Assembly (NCBI GenBank): GCA_019218375.1
Contig: JAHUUK010000004.1
Coordinates: 124,001-188,000, forward strand
From: Dermabacteraceae bacterium TAE3-ERU5
GTDB lineage: Bacteria > Actinomycetota > Actinomycetes > Actinomycetales > Dermabacteraceae
Direction: 5' to 3'
DNA length: 64,000 nucleotides
Of the stretch, positions 23,441-32,626 are shown one piece after another. Under the pieces are notes generated by a model, which was given only the letters and a program-made list of their open reading frames with translations, was not told the DNA's origin and made no database searches. A program made the position numbers and the translations under genes. Within the stretch, counting starts at the first letter, position 1, and the number at the start of each line of letters is the position of its first letter.

Positions 23441-24565
23441 TTACTCCGCCGCTTCCGCCGCGTCTCGCGCCTGGCCGACGCGCCAACGGATACCCGCTTC
23501 AAGCAGCGCATCGATGTCGCCGTCGAACACCGCAGAAGGGTTACCTTCGGTATGTTCGGTGCGCAGATCCTTCACCATCTGGTACGGGTTCAGCACGTAG
23601 GAACGCATCTGATCGCCCCAGGACGCCTTGACGTCCCCGGCCAGTTCCTTGCGCTTGGCGTCCTCTTCCTGCTTCTTCAGCAGCAGCAGGCGGGACTGCA
23701 GCACGCGCAGGGCCGCGGCACGGTTTTGGATCTGGGACTTTTCGTCCTGCATCGAAACCACGATGCCGGTGGGGATGTGCGTCATGCGCACCGCCGAGTC
23801 GGTGGTGTTAACCGACTGACCGCCGGGACCGGACGAACGGAAGACATCTACCTTCAGTTCGTTTTCGGGGATCTCGATGGAGTCGGTCGATTCGATCAAC
23901 GGAATCACCTCGACCGCCGCGAACGAGGTCTGGCGGCGGCCCTGGTTATCGAACGGCGAGATACGCACCAGGCGGTGCGTGCCGCCCTCTACTGAAAGGG
24001 TGCCGTATGCGTAGGGTGCGGCCACCTCGAAAGTGACCGACTTCAGGCCGGCTTCTTCCGCGTAGGAGGTATCCATGACCTTGGTCGGGTAGCCCTTGCG
24101 TTCCGCCCAGCGCAGGTACATGCGCAGCAGCATCTCCGCGAAGTCGGCCGCGTCCACGCCGCCCGCACCGGAACGGATCGTGACCACCGCGTTGCGTTCG
24201 TCGTATTCGCCCGACAGCAGGGTGCGCACCTCCAGTTCGTCGAGCGCCTTACGGATCGAATTGCATTCGTTTTCCGCTTCGGTCTCGGCGTCCTGGTCGC
24301 CCTCCGCCTCGGCCAGCTCGACCATGATTTCCAGGTCGTCGATTCGGCTGGAGAGCTCGGAGATGCGGCGCATTTCGGCCTGGGCGTGCGACAGCGCGCT
24401 GGTCACCTTCTGGGCCGCGTCGGTGTCGTCCCACAAATCGGGAGCCGACGCCTGCTGTTCCAGGTCAGCGATCCGGGCAGCCAGCTTGTCCAGGTCGGTG
24501 ACCTTCTCGATGGAGGTCAGCGTCTGGCGCAGTTGCGGGATAACAGAAGAAAAGTCGTAGCTCAC
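23441..24565 (-). CDS. prfB: Peptide chain release factor 2
   Basis: RF2 terminates translation at UGA and UAA. The 374-residue protein has the SPF stop-codon motif at 203-205 and the catalytic GGQ at 248-250 ([10 protein letters not shown]). The frame is uninterrupted: there is no in-frame UGA near codon 25, so the autoregulatory frameshift of E. coli is absent. The start is GTG at 24565, with TAGACT 8 bases upstream and no clear ribosome-binding site, suggesting a near-leaderless mRNA. It lies upstream of ftsE in the same direction with a 99-base gap, as in many actinobacteria. Confidence 0.96.
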   Translation of the reverse strand: MSYDFSSVIPQLRQTLTSIEKVTDLDKLAARIADLEQQASAPDLWDDTDAAQKVTSALSHAQAEMRRISELSSRIDDLEIMVELAEAEGDQDAETEAENECNSIRKALDELEVRTLLSGEYDERNAVVTIRSGAGGVDAADFAEMLLRMYLRWAERKGYPTKVMDTSYAEEAGLKSVTFEVAAPYAYGTLSVEGGTHRLVRISPFDNQGRRQTSFAAVEVIPLIESTDSIEIPENELKVDVFRSSGPGGQSVNTTDSAVRMTHIPTGIVVSMQDEKSQIQNRAAALRVLQSRLLLLKKQEEDAKRKELAGDVKASWGDQMRSYVLNPYQMVKDLRTEHTEGNPSAVFDGDIDALLEAGIRWRVGQARDAAEAAE

Positions 24566-24573
24566 GGTTCACC

Positions 24574-24579
24574 AGTCTA
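24574..24579 (-). promoter_or_regulatory. -10 box upstream of prfB
   Basis: On the minus strand TAGACT ends 8 bases before the GTG start of prfB, consistent with a transcript with at most 1-2 leader bases. Confidence 0.5.
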
Positions 24580-24644
24580 CGCGCAGACCTCCCCTTTACA
24601 CCCGGTACACGGCTGTAAGTAGAGGTAACCTCACGCTAGTACCC

Positions 24645-25136
24645 CTATCGGTATGCGCGGCCAACCACCTCGATCCGCCAACTCAATCCGGTTGCGTGCA
24701 GAAACCAGCCGGTCAGCGGCGGCGCGATGTCGGCACTAACCCTCACACTCACCCCGCGCGCATCGGGAGTTAGCACCGCAGGGGAAACACTCACCCCGCT
24801 TATCCCTCCCCGCAGCACGACCTCCTGCTGGGAATAGGCCTTCGCCTGCCGCGTTGCCGCTTCTCTTCCCAGCAAAGCCGCATTGCCGCCGTACACGCGC
24901 GTATCTGAAACAGATTTAGCGGCCGCCAACGCAACCCCATCGGCATAACCTTGCAGACTATTTCGCTGCAGGTAGGCTCCCGTGATCGCGGTTACCGCCG
25001 CGAGCAGCAGCATGATTACCAGCAGGTATCCGATCAGCAAAACGCTCGCGTTCCCGGCCTCATCCCGTAGCCGCGCCGCCCGTTTCCGCCCATGCGCCGC
25101 CCTACGAATCAAAGGCATGTTCACAACCGCCTTCAC
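24645..25136 (-). CDS. TadG/Rv3654c-like pilus-locus protein
   Basis: This 163-residue protein has a basic N-terminus, one membrane helix (about 29-53, after DEAGNASVLLIGYLL) and an extracellular domain of about 110 residues. The helix-first architecture with a G-x-A/S motif resembles TadE/TadG minor pilins, and its place at the end of the cluster corresponds to Rv3654c. The DGVALAAAKSV segment is typical for this group. The start is GTG at 25136, overlapping the previous stop by 4 bases. It probably helps to assemble or anchor the Flp pilus; a direct role is inferred from context. Confidence 0.78.
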   Translation of the reverse strand: MKAVVNMPLIRRAAHGRKRAARLRDEAGNASVLLIGYLLVIMLLLAAVTAITGAYLQRNSLQGYADGVALAAAKSVSDTRVYGGNAALLGREAATRQAKAYSQQEVVLRGGISGVSVSPAVLTPDARGVSVRVSADIAPPLTGWFLHATGLSWRIEVVGRAYR

Positions 25137-25603
25137 TGTTTCTTCCCCCGGCTTTCCAACACCGCAATGCTTTCCGCATTGACGGTGAGCAGCTGCGGAC
25201 CGTGCGGGAGCAGCGGCAGGGTGACGGGAACGCTTGCGCGCACCCGCAGATAGCCCCCTTCCCGGAAGCAGTCGTTTTCCAGGCAGTCGTAGCTAAGGCG
25301 CACGCTTTCTTCTCGCAGCCGATAGTCCTGCCCGGCTAACCGCCGGTTTTCTTCTATCAGCAGCTGCGCGCTTTCCAGATCGGGAGCTACGGCAAGGATG
25401 CGCGCACTATCGCGCGCGAGCAGATCGGCGGCAAAGGCCGCCCGCTGCACCTGCCCGATGCTCACCACCAGGTAGACGCTGGGAATCAGCAGTACCAGGG
25501 CAAGCGCCACGAATTCCACCAGTGCGCTGCCGCGCGAATCAGAGATTCTTCGCGCTGCGCAGCGCACCGGCCCCCAGCGAAGAACCTTTCGCCCAAAACT
25601 CAC
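25133..25603 (-). CDS. TadE-like pilus assembly protein
   Basis: This 156-residue protein has a basic N-terminus and a TadE-like helix beginning RGSALVEFVALALVLLIPSVYLVV (about 24-49), with the characteristic Glu at position 5 of the helix. Its extracellular part has a Cys pair (DCLENDC) that could form a disulfide. It corresponds in position to the second TadE-like gene of actinobacterial tad clusters. The start is GTG at 25603 in a GTGA overlap with the upstream gene, and it overlaps the next gene in the same way, so the three are translated together. Confidence 0.8.
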   Translation of the reverse strand: MSFGRKVLRWGPVRCAARRISDSRGSALVEFVALALVLLIPSVYLVVSIGQVQRAAFAADLLARDSARILAVAPDLESAQLLIEENRRLAGQDYRLREESVRLSYDCLENDCFREGGYLRVRASVPVTLPLLPHGPQLLTVNAESIAVLESRGKKQ

Positions 25604-26043
25604 GGCGTGCCTCGCTCTCGGCCCTCATCCCCTTTTCGCAGGCGCGGTTGCAACGCCCGCTCAGAGATCGCGTTTCCGTGCACAACCAGCGTTTCCGGCG
25701 GCCCAAACACGGCAATTAGCGGCACGCTGCCGTAGAGGGTCACCTGTACCCTGCCCTGCTGGTCCTCGCTCGCTTCGGCGCGGGCAGTCAGGGCCGACGG
25801 TAGGCGTGCACGCACTATTTCTTCCGCGCGATTAGCGCCGTCCTCGGGGCTGTTTCCCACCTGCGCCGCAAAACGCGCCCCCTGTGAGGCGGCATCGAGC
25901 AGACAGTTATGGGTGTGTACCACCAGGCAGAGTTGCATAACAAATAGGGCTACGAAGCTAACCAAGATGGCTACGAGCGGATACTCCACCACTGCCGCAC
26001 CGGTTTCCTCACGTGCCCTCCGCTGCCAGTTCAGCTTGCGCAC
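25600..26043 (-). CDS. TadE-family minor pilin
   Basis: This protein of about 147 residues has a TadE-type helix, GAAVVEYPLVAILVSFVALFVMQLCLVV, with Glu at position 5 of the pilin-like segment, and a following segment rich in small residues (HNCLLDAASQGARFAAQ). TadE pseudopilins take part in Flp pilus biogenesis. The start is uncertain: GTG at 26043 was chosen because the frame upstream (to 26127) overlaps the pilin gene. A weak G-rich site lies further upstream. It is translationally coupled to the next gene. Confidence 0.75.
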   Translation of the reverse strand: MRKLNWQRRAREETGAAVVEYPLVAILVSFVALFVMQLCLVVHTHNCLLDAASQGARFAAQVGNSPEDGANRAEEIVRARLPSALTARAEASEDQQGRVQVTLYGSVPLIAVFGPPETLVVHGNAISERALQPRLRKGDEGRERGTP

Positions 26044-26054
26044 GGCGCAGGTCG

Positions 26055-26270
26055 CTATCCGCCCTTGACCACCGAATCCATCGCCCGTTGGAACATGCCC
26101 ACGATCGCTTCTTCCGCGACAGCCCACAAAACCACCACGATGCCAGCGGTCATGAGCGTAACCATCACCCAGCCGGGGACGTCCCCGCGTTCATCATCCC
26201 GGACCCTGCGTAGCAAGCTTTCGCTGGCGTTTTCCAAGGCGGCCAGCATCTTTATCCCTACCTGCAACAT
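26055..26270 (-). CDS. DUF4244 Flp-like pilin
   Basis: This 71-residue protein has the size and shape of a Flp pilin: a charged N-terminal leader (about 1-30), then GDVPGWVMVTLMTAGIVVVLWAVAEEAIVG as the hydrophobic helix. The DERGD site before the helix is the likely prepilin peptidase cleavage region. It matches DUF4244, the pilin-like family of actinobacterial tad loci (Rv3656c). The ATG at 26270 has an AAAGGAAA site, and a small GC hairpin lies 15 bases upstream. No prepilin peptidase gene is in this window. Confidence 0.82.
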   Translation of the reverse strand: MLQVGIKMLAALENASESLLRRVRDDERGDVPGWVMVTLMTAGIVVVLWAVAEEAIVGMFQRAMDSVVKGG

Positions 26271-26284
26271 TATTTTTCCTTTCC

Positions 26285-26300
26285 GCGGCTCCTTCGCCGC
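26285..26300 (-). promoter_or_regulatory. Small hairpin ahead of the pilin gene
   Basis: GCGGC and GCCGC arms (26285-26289 and 26296-26300) form a short hairpin in the 77-base gap between tadC and the pilin gene. Such a stem could shield pilin mRNA from decay and allow higher expression than the upstream genes. A TAGCTAGCTAG run lies nearby (about 26326-26336). Confidence 0.35.
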
Positions 26301-26347
26301 TTTTATCTATCCCTATCCAGGTTTCTAGCTAGCTAGTTAGCGTTTAT

Positions 26348-27265
26348 CTAAGGCCCGATCCGCAGCACTGCTATGGCCGGGAAAATCGCGTAAATAACCA
26401 CCAGCGGCAAAATGCAGAAGACCACGGGGACCAGCATGTAAATCTCGCGTTTACCGGCGGTTTCCATGAGTTCCCGCTGCGCCGCTTCACGCACGTCTTT
26501 CGCCTGCGCACGCAGCACCGCGGCCAGCGGCGTGCCCCGTTCAAGAGAAATCGCCACCCCCTGAGCAAAGCGGGCGAAGGTCTCCAAAGGGGTTCTGTCG
26601 GCCAGTTCCGCGAGCGCCCGCCCAACCGGATCACCCGCCTGCACCCTGGCCAGTACGTGAGAGAACTCGTCTACCAAAGTTCCCCGACAGATCCTGGTCA
26701 GCCTTTCCATGGCGGCAATCGGAGTTTCTCCCGCAGCTACGGCGAGCGCCAGCATGTCCACCAGCGCGGGAAATTCACGCAGCATTTGTCTGCTGCGGCG
26801 TTGAATTTGTGCGCTGAGCAGCCACTCCCGCAAAAGTGCTCCGCCTAGGCAGAAGCAGAAAACCAGCGCGGCGCTGCGTGTGAAGCCGATGCCGCGGGTG
26901 AGTGCGAGTAGCAGCGCTAGCAGCGTGCCGCAGGCCAGTCCTGCCCCGGCGGTGATTAGCTGGGTGCGGCGAAATTGCTCCGGGGTGAGCGGGCTTCCCG
27001 CAAGGCGGAGGCGTTTTTCTAGGTGCGTCCTGTCTCCTATAGCTCCGGCATACCAGTTGCGTACTCGGGTAAGCCACGGTTCTAAGAGCACGCGCAGGTT
27101 CGCGCCCAGTCCCTCCCCCGCAACCGGTTTCGTACGCCGTTTCACGTAGGGGTCTATCCGTAGCACCGGGTCTGGCCGACGGTTCCAGGGCGATGCCTGC
27201 AGGCAGAGCAGCATGCCGCAGGCTAGGGCCGTAAAGATCAAGAAGGACGCCAGGTAGTGGGTCAT
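26348..27265 (-). CDS. tadC: TadC-like pilus platform protein (T2SSF family)
   Basis: This 305-residue membrane protein has a type II secretion F domain. Features include an N-terminal helix (about 4-22), two helices near 105-150, the FPALVDMLALAVAAGETPIAAMERL block typical of TadB/C, LERGTPLAAVLRAQAKDVREAAQRELMETAGKREI, and a final helix VPVVFCILPLVVIYAIFPAI. With TadB it should form the inner-membrane platform around which TadA drives pilus assembly. The ATG at 27265 overlaps the tadB stop by 4 bases; the longer frame to 27436 is inside tadB and was not used. Confidence 0.87.
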   Translation of the reverse strand: MTHYLASFLIFTALACGMLLCLQASPWNRRPDPVLRIDPYVKRRTKPVAGEGLGANLRVLLEPWLTRVRNWYAGAIGDRTHLEKRLRLAGSPLTPEQFRRTQLITAGAGLACGTLLALLLALTRGIGFTRSAALVFCFCLGGALLREWLLSAQIQRRSRQMLREFPALVDMLALAVAAGETPIAAMERLTRICRGTLVDEFSHVLARVQAGDPVGRALAELADRTPLETFARFAQGVAISLERGTPLAAVLRAQAKDVREAAQRELMETAGKREIYMLVPVVFCILPLVVIYAIFPAIAVLRIGP

Positions 27266-28134
27266 GCGAATACCCTTTCGTCCCTGGGAAGTCTGGCTAT
27301 CGCCAGCATGACCCGGTAGGCGAACAGGGAAATGCCCGCTCCCGCGACCATGAGTAGCGCGCCGGAGGGCGAGTTGTAGGCAATCCGGGCCGGTTCCCGT
27401 GTGCTCATCAGCATCAGCACCAGCCAGGGCGCGCACAGAGCCAGCCTGGCCGCGTTTACGGTCCAGCTTTGCCTAGCGGCAAGTTCCCCGCGAAGCTTGA
27501 GATCGTCGCGCAGGAAACCGGACAGTGTGGCTAACAGGGTTCCGATATCACTCCCGCCCACCTCCCTGGTGAGGCGCAGTGCTTCCAACACGCGATCCGC
27601 TACCGGATCGGCAAGGCGTTCCTTTAAGCGGAAGAGGCAGTGGGTGAAATCGCCGCTTGCTTGGAAGTCTCTGCTGAAGCCCCGGAAGGGCTCGCGTAGC
27701 GGCAGGGGGCCTTTCTCCCCCACCTGGATGAGCGCTTCGGGCAGGGAAAGCCCCGCGCGTAGCGCCGATGCGATGTGGTCTACCACCTCGGGCCAAACGG
27801 CACGCAGGGCGTCGGCGCGGCGGCGCGCAAGGATTCGTAGCAACAGCAGTGGTGTGCAGGCGGCGGCCAGTCCCAATATCAGGGCGAGCACGGGGACCCC
27901 GCTCAGCGCCAGGGAAAATATTCCGGTTAGCAGGAAAGCGACCGTGCAGGCGCACAGCGCATGCCAGGGTTTTAGTCCGGGCAGCCCGGCACTGCGTGCC
28001 AGCGCACGCAGCCAATCACCAGCCCTGTTTCTGCGTTTTCGCGCGGGGTTTTGAGACGGCCAGAAGGCAAACCAGATGCTGCACAGTCCCGCGCCCAGGC
28101 AGCTTCCTAGGAGGATTCCCACCATGTAGCTCAC
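27262..28134 (-). CDS. tadB: TadB-like pilus platform protein
   Basis: This 290-residue membrane protein has N-terminal helices (about 4-24, 60-100), a cytoplasmic domain with the T2SSF pattern (VVDHIASALRAGLSLPEALIQVGEKGP, then REVGGSDIGTLLATLSGFLRDDLKLRGELAARQSW), and C-terminal helices. It is the partner of TadC in the inner-membrane platform of the Flp pilus. It overlaps tadA upstream and tadC downstream by 4 bases each, so the three are translationally coupled. Confidence 0.87.
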   Translation of the reverse strand: MSYMVGILLGSCLGAGLCSIWFAFWPSQNPARKRRNRAGDWLRALARSAGLPGLKPWHALCACTVAFLLTGIFSLALSGVPVLALILGLAAACTPLLLLRILARRRADALRAVWPEVVDHIASALRAGLSLPEALIQVGEKGPLPLREPFRGFSRDFQASGDFTHCLFRLKERLADPVADRVLEALRLTREVGGSDIGTLLATLSGFLRDDLKLRGELAARQSWTVNAARLALCAPWLVLMLMSTREPARIAYNSPSGALLMVAGAGISLFAYRVMLAIARLPRDERVFA

Positions 28135-29345
28135 CCTCCCAGTAGCTCGGAAAGGGAAAACCCGGCCGCGGCAAAGCGTTCCGCGTGCGGCGGGTAGGCC
28201 CCGCCTCTTAGCAAGGCGCCGCCCCTGCGTTCAAATAGGGTGCCGACCTCTACCACGCCGTTTTCCACCCTGCCCGATAGCGCGCAAATTTCCGCTACGC
28301 GCCGCTGCCCGTCGCCGCTCATTTCTAGGTGCACCACCACATCTATGCAGTTAGCGACCGTCGGCACCACGAATTTTTGGCTGACGTTCTCTCCCGCCAG
28401 CAGCGGCAGGGTGCAAAGTTTTGTGACCGCGTCCCGCGCGCTGTTCGCGTGCAGGCTGGACATCGCTGGCACGCCAGCGTTCATCGCCACCAGCATGTCC
28501 AGGCTTTCCGCCTCGCGTACCTCCCCCACCACGATTCTGCCGGGGCGCATACGCAGCGATTCGCGCACCAGTCGGCGCATACTGATTTCTCCGCTGCCCT
28601 CCAGGTTTACCTGGCGGCATTGCATTGCCACCACGTCCCGCAGCGGCAGCTGCAGCTCGAACACTTCCTCTATGGTGACCACCCGTTCGCGGGGGTTGAT
28701 CGCCCCGCCCAGGCAGTTCAGGAAGGTGGTTTTTCCGACGCCGGTAGCGCCGCTCACCAAAAAATTCAGCCCGCTCTTAACCGCTGCATCTAGGAAGCGG
28801 GCCGTCTGGGCGGTTAATGACCCTAGCGGCACCAGATCATCCAGGCATTGCGCCCTGGCAATGAACTTGCGGATATTTAACGCCCAGTGGCGGCGGGTGA
28901 CGGGAGGAATAACGGCGTGCAATCGGCTCCCGTCCGGCAGCATGGCATCAACGAACGGGCTGGACAGGTCCAGTCTGCGGCCAGTGGCCGCGAGCATGCG
29001 CTCCACGAGCGCCCGCACTTCGTCCTCGCTCAGCACCGTGGCCGTTAGCTCTGGCCTGCCCCGCCGGGCGCAAAATAGTTCGCCCGGCGAATTTAGCCAA
29101 ATTTCCTCCACCTCGGGATCGTCCAGGTACGCCTGCAGCTGACCAAAACCACCGATACGCGAAGCTATTGCGAAAACCAGACCGTCCAGGCTTTCTCCGG
29201 TGCGGACAGCGCTCATGCCCGTGCGCGCTTCGTAATCAGCCACGGCCTCACGCACCAGCGGTTCCAGCCCCGCACCCGAGGCGTCGAAACCGCGCCTACG
29301 GATAAGTTCCCGCACGTCATCTTCAATTACCGTAGCCAGAGCCAT
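28131..29345 (-). CDS. tadA: TadA/CpaF pilus assembly ATPase
   Basis: This 404-residue secretion ATPase powers Flp pilus assembly. It has the N-terminal IASRIGGFGQLQAYLDDPEVEEIWLNSP segment, Walker A VSGATGVGKTTFLN (about residues 200-213), the Asp box TIEEVFELQL, Walker B RIVVGEVREAES, and the His box SLHANS. All catalytic motifs look intact. The ATG at 29345 has an unusually strong AAGGAGGAGG site, so this is the operon start. No CpaE-like gene lies upstream, although that is its usual place; a CpaE-like gene occurs at 39-40 kb instead. Confidence 0.92.
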   Translation of the reverse strand: MALATVIEDDVRELIRRRGFDASGAGLEPLVREAVADYEARTGMSAVRTGESLDGLVFAIASRIGGFGQLQAYLDDPEVEEIWLNSPGELFCARRGRPELTATVLSEDEVRALVERMLAATGRRLDLSSPFVDAMLPDGSRLHAVIPPVTRRHWALNIRKFIARAQCLDDLVPLGSLTAQTARFLDAAVKSGLNFLVSGATGVGKTTFLNCLGGAINPRERVVTIEEVFELQLPLRDVVAMQCRQVNLEGSGEISMRRLVRESLRMRPGRIVVGEVREAESLDMLVAMNAGVPAMSSLHANSARDAVTKLCTLPLLAGENVSQKFVVPTVANCIDVVVHLEMSGDGQRRVAEICALSGRVENGVVEVGTLFERRGGALLRGGAYPPHAERFAAAGFSLSELLGG

Positions 29346-29499
29346 CGCGCCTCCTCCTTGAGCCGCAGACTTTAAAATGGTTTTGTCTTAGGTATTAGCC
29401 ACATTAGCCGCTACCCAGGCTTTAGAATAGAGAGCTTTTTCTGCCAGGATTGGCCAGTGTGGATAACTTCCACCGCACACCGGAAACGTTAGGGAACCA

Positions 29500-30552
29500 A
29501 TGACGCCTACGCGCGCACCGAAGCTGCACGAACTGCCCTGGAAATACATCATGCGTCGCTCGCTGCACGAATTTACGCGCAACGACTGCATGGATCTAGC
29601 AGCGGGCCTCACCTATTACGCCGTGCTTTCCCTAGTCCCCGGCCTACTGGCCGTCGTCTCCGTGCTGGGCTTGGTCGGCCAGGCGGCCGACTCCCAGGAA
29701 GCCATGCTCGGCGTGGTGCAGCAGTTCGTGCCGGGCGAGGCGGGCAAGACCGCCACGCAGATTATTTCCGGGCTGTCGGCCACCGGCGGCAGCGGCATCA
29801 CGTTGATCATCGGTATCGTTACCGCCCTCTGGTCGGCCTCCGGCTACGTGGGTGCTTTCGGCCGCGCCGGTAACCGCCTCTACGGTGTGCGCGAGGGCCG
29901 CCCGTTCTACGTGCTCAAGCCCGTGCTGCTGATCGTGACCTTCTTCCTCGTGCTGTGCGTCGTGCTGATTATCTTCATGGCCGCGCTTTCCGGCAGCATC
30001 GCGCAAACCGTCGGTTCCTTCATCGGCCTCGGTCCCGAAGCCGCGCAGATCTGGGACCTGGCGAAACTACCCGCGGTAATCCTGCTGGCGATCCTGATGG
30101 TCGGCCTGCTTTACCACTTCACCCCGAACATTAAGCACGCCCGTTTCCGCCTGCTCTCCCCCGGCGCGGCCTTCGCTTTCTTTGCGATGGTGCTTGCCTC
30201 CGTGGGCTTCGGGTTCTACGTCGCCTACTTCAGCAAGTACCCGAACACCTATGGCGCACTCGCAGGCGTGATCGTCATGCTGCTGTGGATCTGGATCATC
30301 AACAACACCCTGCTGCTCGGCCTGGCGCTCGACGCCGAGGTAACGCGCGGCCGCCAGCTGGAGCGCGGAATCGACGCGGAAAAGGAAATCCGCCTGCCCG
30401 CGCGCAGCGACAAGATGATCGCGAAACTGGACGAAGCGCAGGAAACGCTGATCAGCGAGGCACGCGAAATCCGCCTGCGCCCCCTGCACGAGGAGCACAG
30501 CGTTAAGGTGGCGAACCTTCCCGCCAGCGCCTCTTCCGCAACGACTGACTAA
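29500..30552 (+). CDS. YihY/BrkB-family membrane protein
   Basis: This 350-residue protein has the YihY/BrkB domain with six membrane helices. Typical blocks are DCMDLAAGLTYYAVLSLVPGLLAVVSVLG, SASGYVGAFGRAGNRLYGVREGRPFY, TPNIKHARFRLLSPGAAFAF and the NTYGALAGVIVMLLWIWI helix. The C-terminal 60 residues are charged and cytoplasmic. The family was once called ribonuclease BN, a name now known to be wrong; it may be a transporter. The ATG at 29500 follows an AGGGA site. The histidine kinase gene starts 26 bases downstream. Confidence 0.88.
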   Translation: MTPTRAPKLHELPWKYIMRRSLHEFTRNDCMDLAAGLTYYAVLSLVPGLLAVVSVLGLVGQAADSQEAMLGVVQQFVPGEAGKTATQIISGLSATGGSGITLIIGIVTALWSASGYVGAFGRAGNRLYGVREGRPFYVLKPVLLIVTFFLVLCVVLIIFMAALSGSIAQTVGSFIGLGPEAAQIWDLAKLPAVILLAILMVGLLYHFTPNIKHARFRLLSPGAAFAFFAMVLASVGFGFYVAYFSKYPNTYGALAGVIVMLLWIWIINNTLLLGLALDAEVTRGRQLERGIDAEKEIRLPARSDKMIAKLDEAQETLISEAREIRLRPLHEEHSVKVANLPASASSATTD

Positions 30553-30578
30553 GCAGCACGGAAAACAGGGGTAATACC

Positions 30579-31886
30579 GTGGGGGCACCGCGTATCGCAA
30601 ACCTGCTACCTAAGGGTGATGCGCCGCCGCAATCGCGCCCGTACCGTAGGGGCGTGGAGAGGCAGCAACGCGGAACAGACCCGTTTCGCTGGCTGGTAGA
30701 GCACCCCCTCGTCACCGACGCGGTGGTGTTCGGCCTGGTCGGTCAGGTAGCGATTTTCAGCCTGACGCTGCTACTCGGGGTTACCTCCGAAAGGCACGCT
30801 ATCTTTTACGTGCTCTACAACTGCCTGATGGTTGCCTGCGCTATTCCGCTGCGTAAATATCCGGTCCAGGCAACGCTAGTAATCGCCCTCCTTGCGCTCA
30901 TACATTTGCTTTGGGATTCCCTGATCCCTGGCGATGCCATGATTTTTTACGCCCTCTACTGCGCGATCGTTTACGGCAGCGAACGCTTTGGCCGTTTCGC
31001 GGTAAAGCTGGCAATTTTCGGCATGCTAATTCAGGTGGTAGTGAGCATGAGCCGGGTAGCGCGTTTTTACTCCTACGAACTACCGCTCATCGCTAATCCC
31101 GGCTCTGTGCGCATCGTTAGCGTGCTCGTTTTCGGCTCCCTGCTGATCTTCGCTACCTGGGCGTATGCGAAGTTTCAGCGGGCGAAGCGCTCCCAGCTAG
31201 TGCTTGCAGAGGAGCGCGCGAAGCAGGCGGAACGCGAACGCAGCCAGTCGGCCGAACTCGCGGTGGCTGCGGAACGCAGCCGGATCGCCAGGGAAATGCA
31301 CGATGTGGTGGCGCATTCCCTTTCGGTAATCATTGCGCAGGCCGACGGCGGCATCTACGCCGCCGCCTACAAACCGGAAAAGGCCACGCAGGCGCTGCAA
31401 ACCATCGCCGACACGGGGCGGGAGGCGCTTTCCGACATGCGCGGCCTGCTCGGTATCCTGCGCCAAAACGAAGAAACCAGCTACGGTCCGCAACCGGGCC
31501 TGGAAACCCTGCCGGAACTCATAGAGCGGGTGCGCGCCGCCGGTGTGCCGACGCAGCTGCGGCTACAGGGCGATCCCGCGACGGTGCCGCAGGCGCTGGC
31601 GCTGTCGGCCTTCCGCGTCTGCCAAGAAGCGCTCACAAACGTTATGAAGCACGCCGGAGAGGGCGCGAGTGCGCTGGTAGAGGTAGATATAGCGGCAGAT
31701 ACCCTAACCATTATCGTGACCGACGACGGCCAGGGGTATGACCCCCACAGCGACGGGCGCGGGCACGGCCTGAACGGGGTGCGCGAGCGCCTCAGCGCCT
31801 ACGGTGGCACACTGGAAACGGGGCCGCTGCCGCGCGGCGGCTTTAGGGTGCGGGCGCTGTTCCCGCTGCAGCAAGGAGAACACTGA
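30579..31886 (+). CDS. NarL-type sensor histidine kinase
   Basis: This 435-residue protein has five membrane helices within about residues 45-205 with short loops, then a coiled coil (AKQAERERSQSAELAVAAERS) and a HisKA_3 domain with the phospho-acceptor H241 (REMHDVVAHSLSV). The HATPase domain has the N-box EALTNVMKHA and D382 in DDGQGYD. The multi-helix input without a large sensor loop suggests sensing within the membrane, as in LiaS/DesK-like kinases for envelope stress. The start is GTG at 30579 with a weak CAGGGG site. The response regulator overlaps by one base. Confidence 0.9.
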   Translation: MGAPRIANLLPKGDAPPQSRPYRRGVERQQRGTDPFRWLVEHPLVTDAVVFGLVGQVAIFSLTLLLGVTSERHAIFYVLYNCLMVACAIPLRKYPVQATLVIALLALIHLLWDSLIPGDAMIFYALYCAIVYGSERFGRFAVKLAIFGMLIQVVVSMSRVARFYSYELPLIANPGSVRIVSVLVFGSLLIFATWAYAKFQRAKRSQLVLAEERAKQAERERSQSAELAVAAERSRIAREMHDVVAHSLSVIIAQADGGIYAAAYKPEKATQALQTIADTGREALSDMRGLLGILRQNEETSYGPQPGLETLPELIERVRAAGVPTQLRLQGDPATVPQALALSAFRVCQEALTNVMKHAGEGASALVEVDIAADTLTIIVTDDGQGYDPHSDGRGHGLNGVRERLSAYGGTLETGPLPRGGFRVRALFPLQQGEH

Positions 31887-32554
31887 TGAGCGAGCAGATC
31901 CGCGTTTTACTCGTGGACGATCAGCCCCTGATTAGGGCCGGTTTCTCCATGGTTATCGACTCCCAGCCCGACATGGAGGTTATCGGTCAGGCCTGTGACG
32001 GCATAGAGGCCCTAGCTTTCGCGCGGGCGCACCGCTGCGACATCGTGCTGATGGACGTGCGCATGCCCCGCATGGACGGCATAGAAGCCGCCGCCGCACT
32101 CACCGCGGAAGGCAGCGACGGCCCGCGCATCATCATGCTCACCACGTTCGACCTCGACGAATACGTCATGCGGGCTATCCGCTGCGGCGCCAGCGGCTTC
32201 CTGCTGAAAGACGCCAAACCGGAAGATCTGCTGTCGGCCATTCGCACCGTGCACAGCGGAGACGCGGTTATCGCACCCTCCGCCACCCGGCGGCTCATGG
32301 AGCACATGGCGGCAAGCGGCCCGCTCGCAGAGGTAGACACAAAACGCCTAGAGACGCTAACCGAGCGCGAACGTGAAGTGCTCACTCTGATCGCCAAGGG
32401 GCGTTCCAACCAGGAAATCGCGGACGAACTCTTCGTGGCCGAAGCAACCGTAAAAACGCACGTCGGCAGGATTCTCGCCAAACTGGATGCGCGCGACCGC
32501 GTGCAGGCCGTGATCGCCGCCTACGATTGCGGTCTTGTCCGCGCGGGCAAATAG
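31886..32554 (+). CDS. NarL/FixJ-family response regulator
   Basis: This 222-residue protein has a receiver domain (phospho-acceptor D57 in VLMDVRMPRMDG, a DDQ acidic triad near residue 12, Lys in FLLKDAKPE) and a LuxR-type HTH (about 155-215: LTEREREVLTLIAKGRSNQEIADELFVAEATVKTHVGRILAKLDARDRVQAV). It is co-transcribed with the kinase and probably switches on the ABC transporter just downstream. The ATG overlaps the kinase stop by one base. Confidence 0.93.
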   Translation: MSEQIRVLLVDDQPLIRAGFSMVIDSQPDMEVIGQACDGIEALAFARAHRCDIVLMDVRMPRMDGIEAAAALTAEGSDGPRIIMLTTFDLDEYVMRAIRCGASGFLLKDAKPEDLLSAIRTVHSGDAVIAPSATRRLMEHMAASGPLAEVDTKRLETLTEREREVLTLIAKGRSNQEIADELFVAEATVKTHVGRILAKLDARDRVQAVIAAYDCGLVRAGK

Positions 32555-32626
32555 TCATACTTGGGTAGCACCCCGACTATTCCTCGGGAGGATGTTTCCC
32601 CGCATACACGGTGACATGCTGCGGGT

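Noticed and set aside
23441-24565. Programmed frameshift in prfB
   Set aside because: The reading frame is continuous from the GTG start through SPF and GGQ, with no early in-frame TGA followed by a shifted frame.
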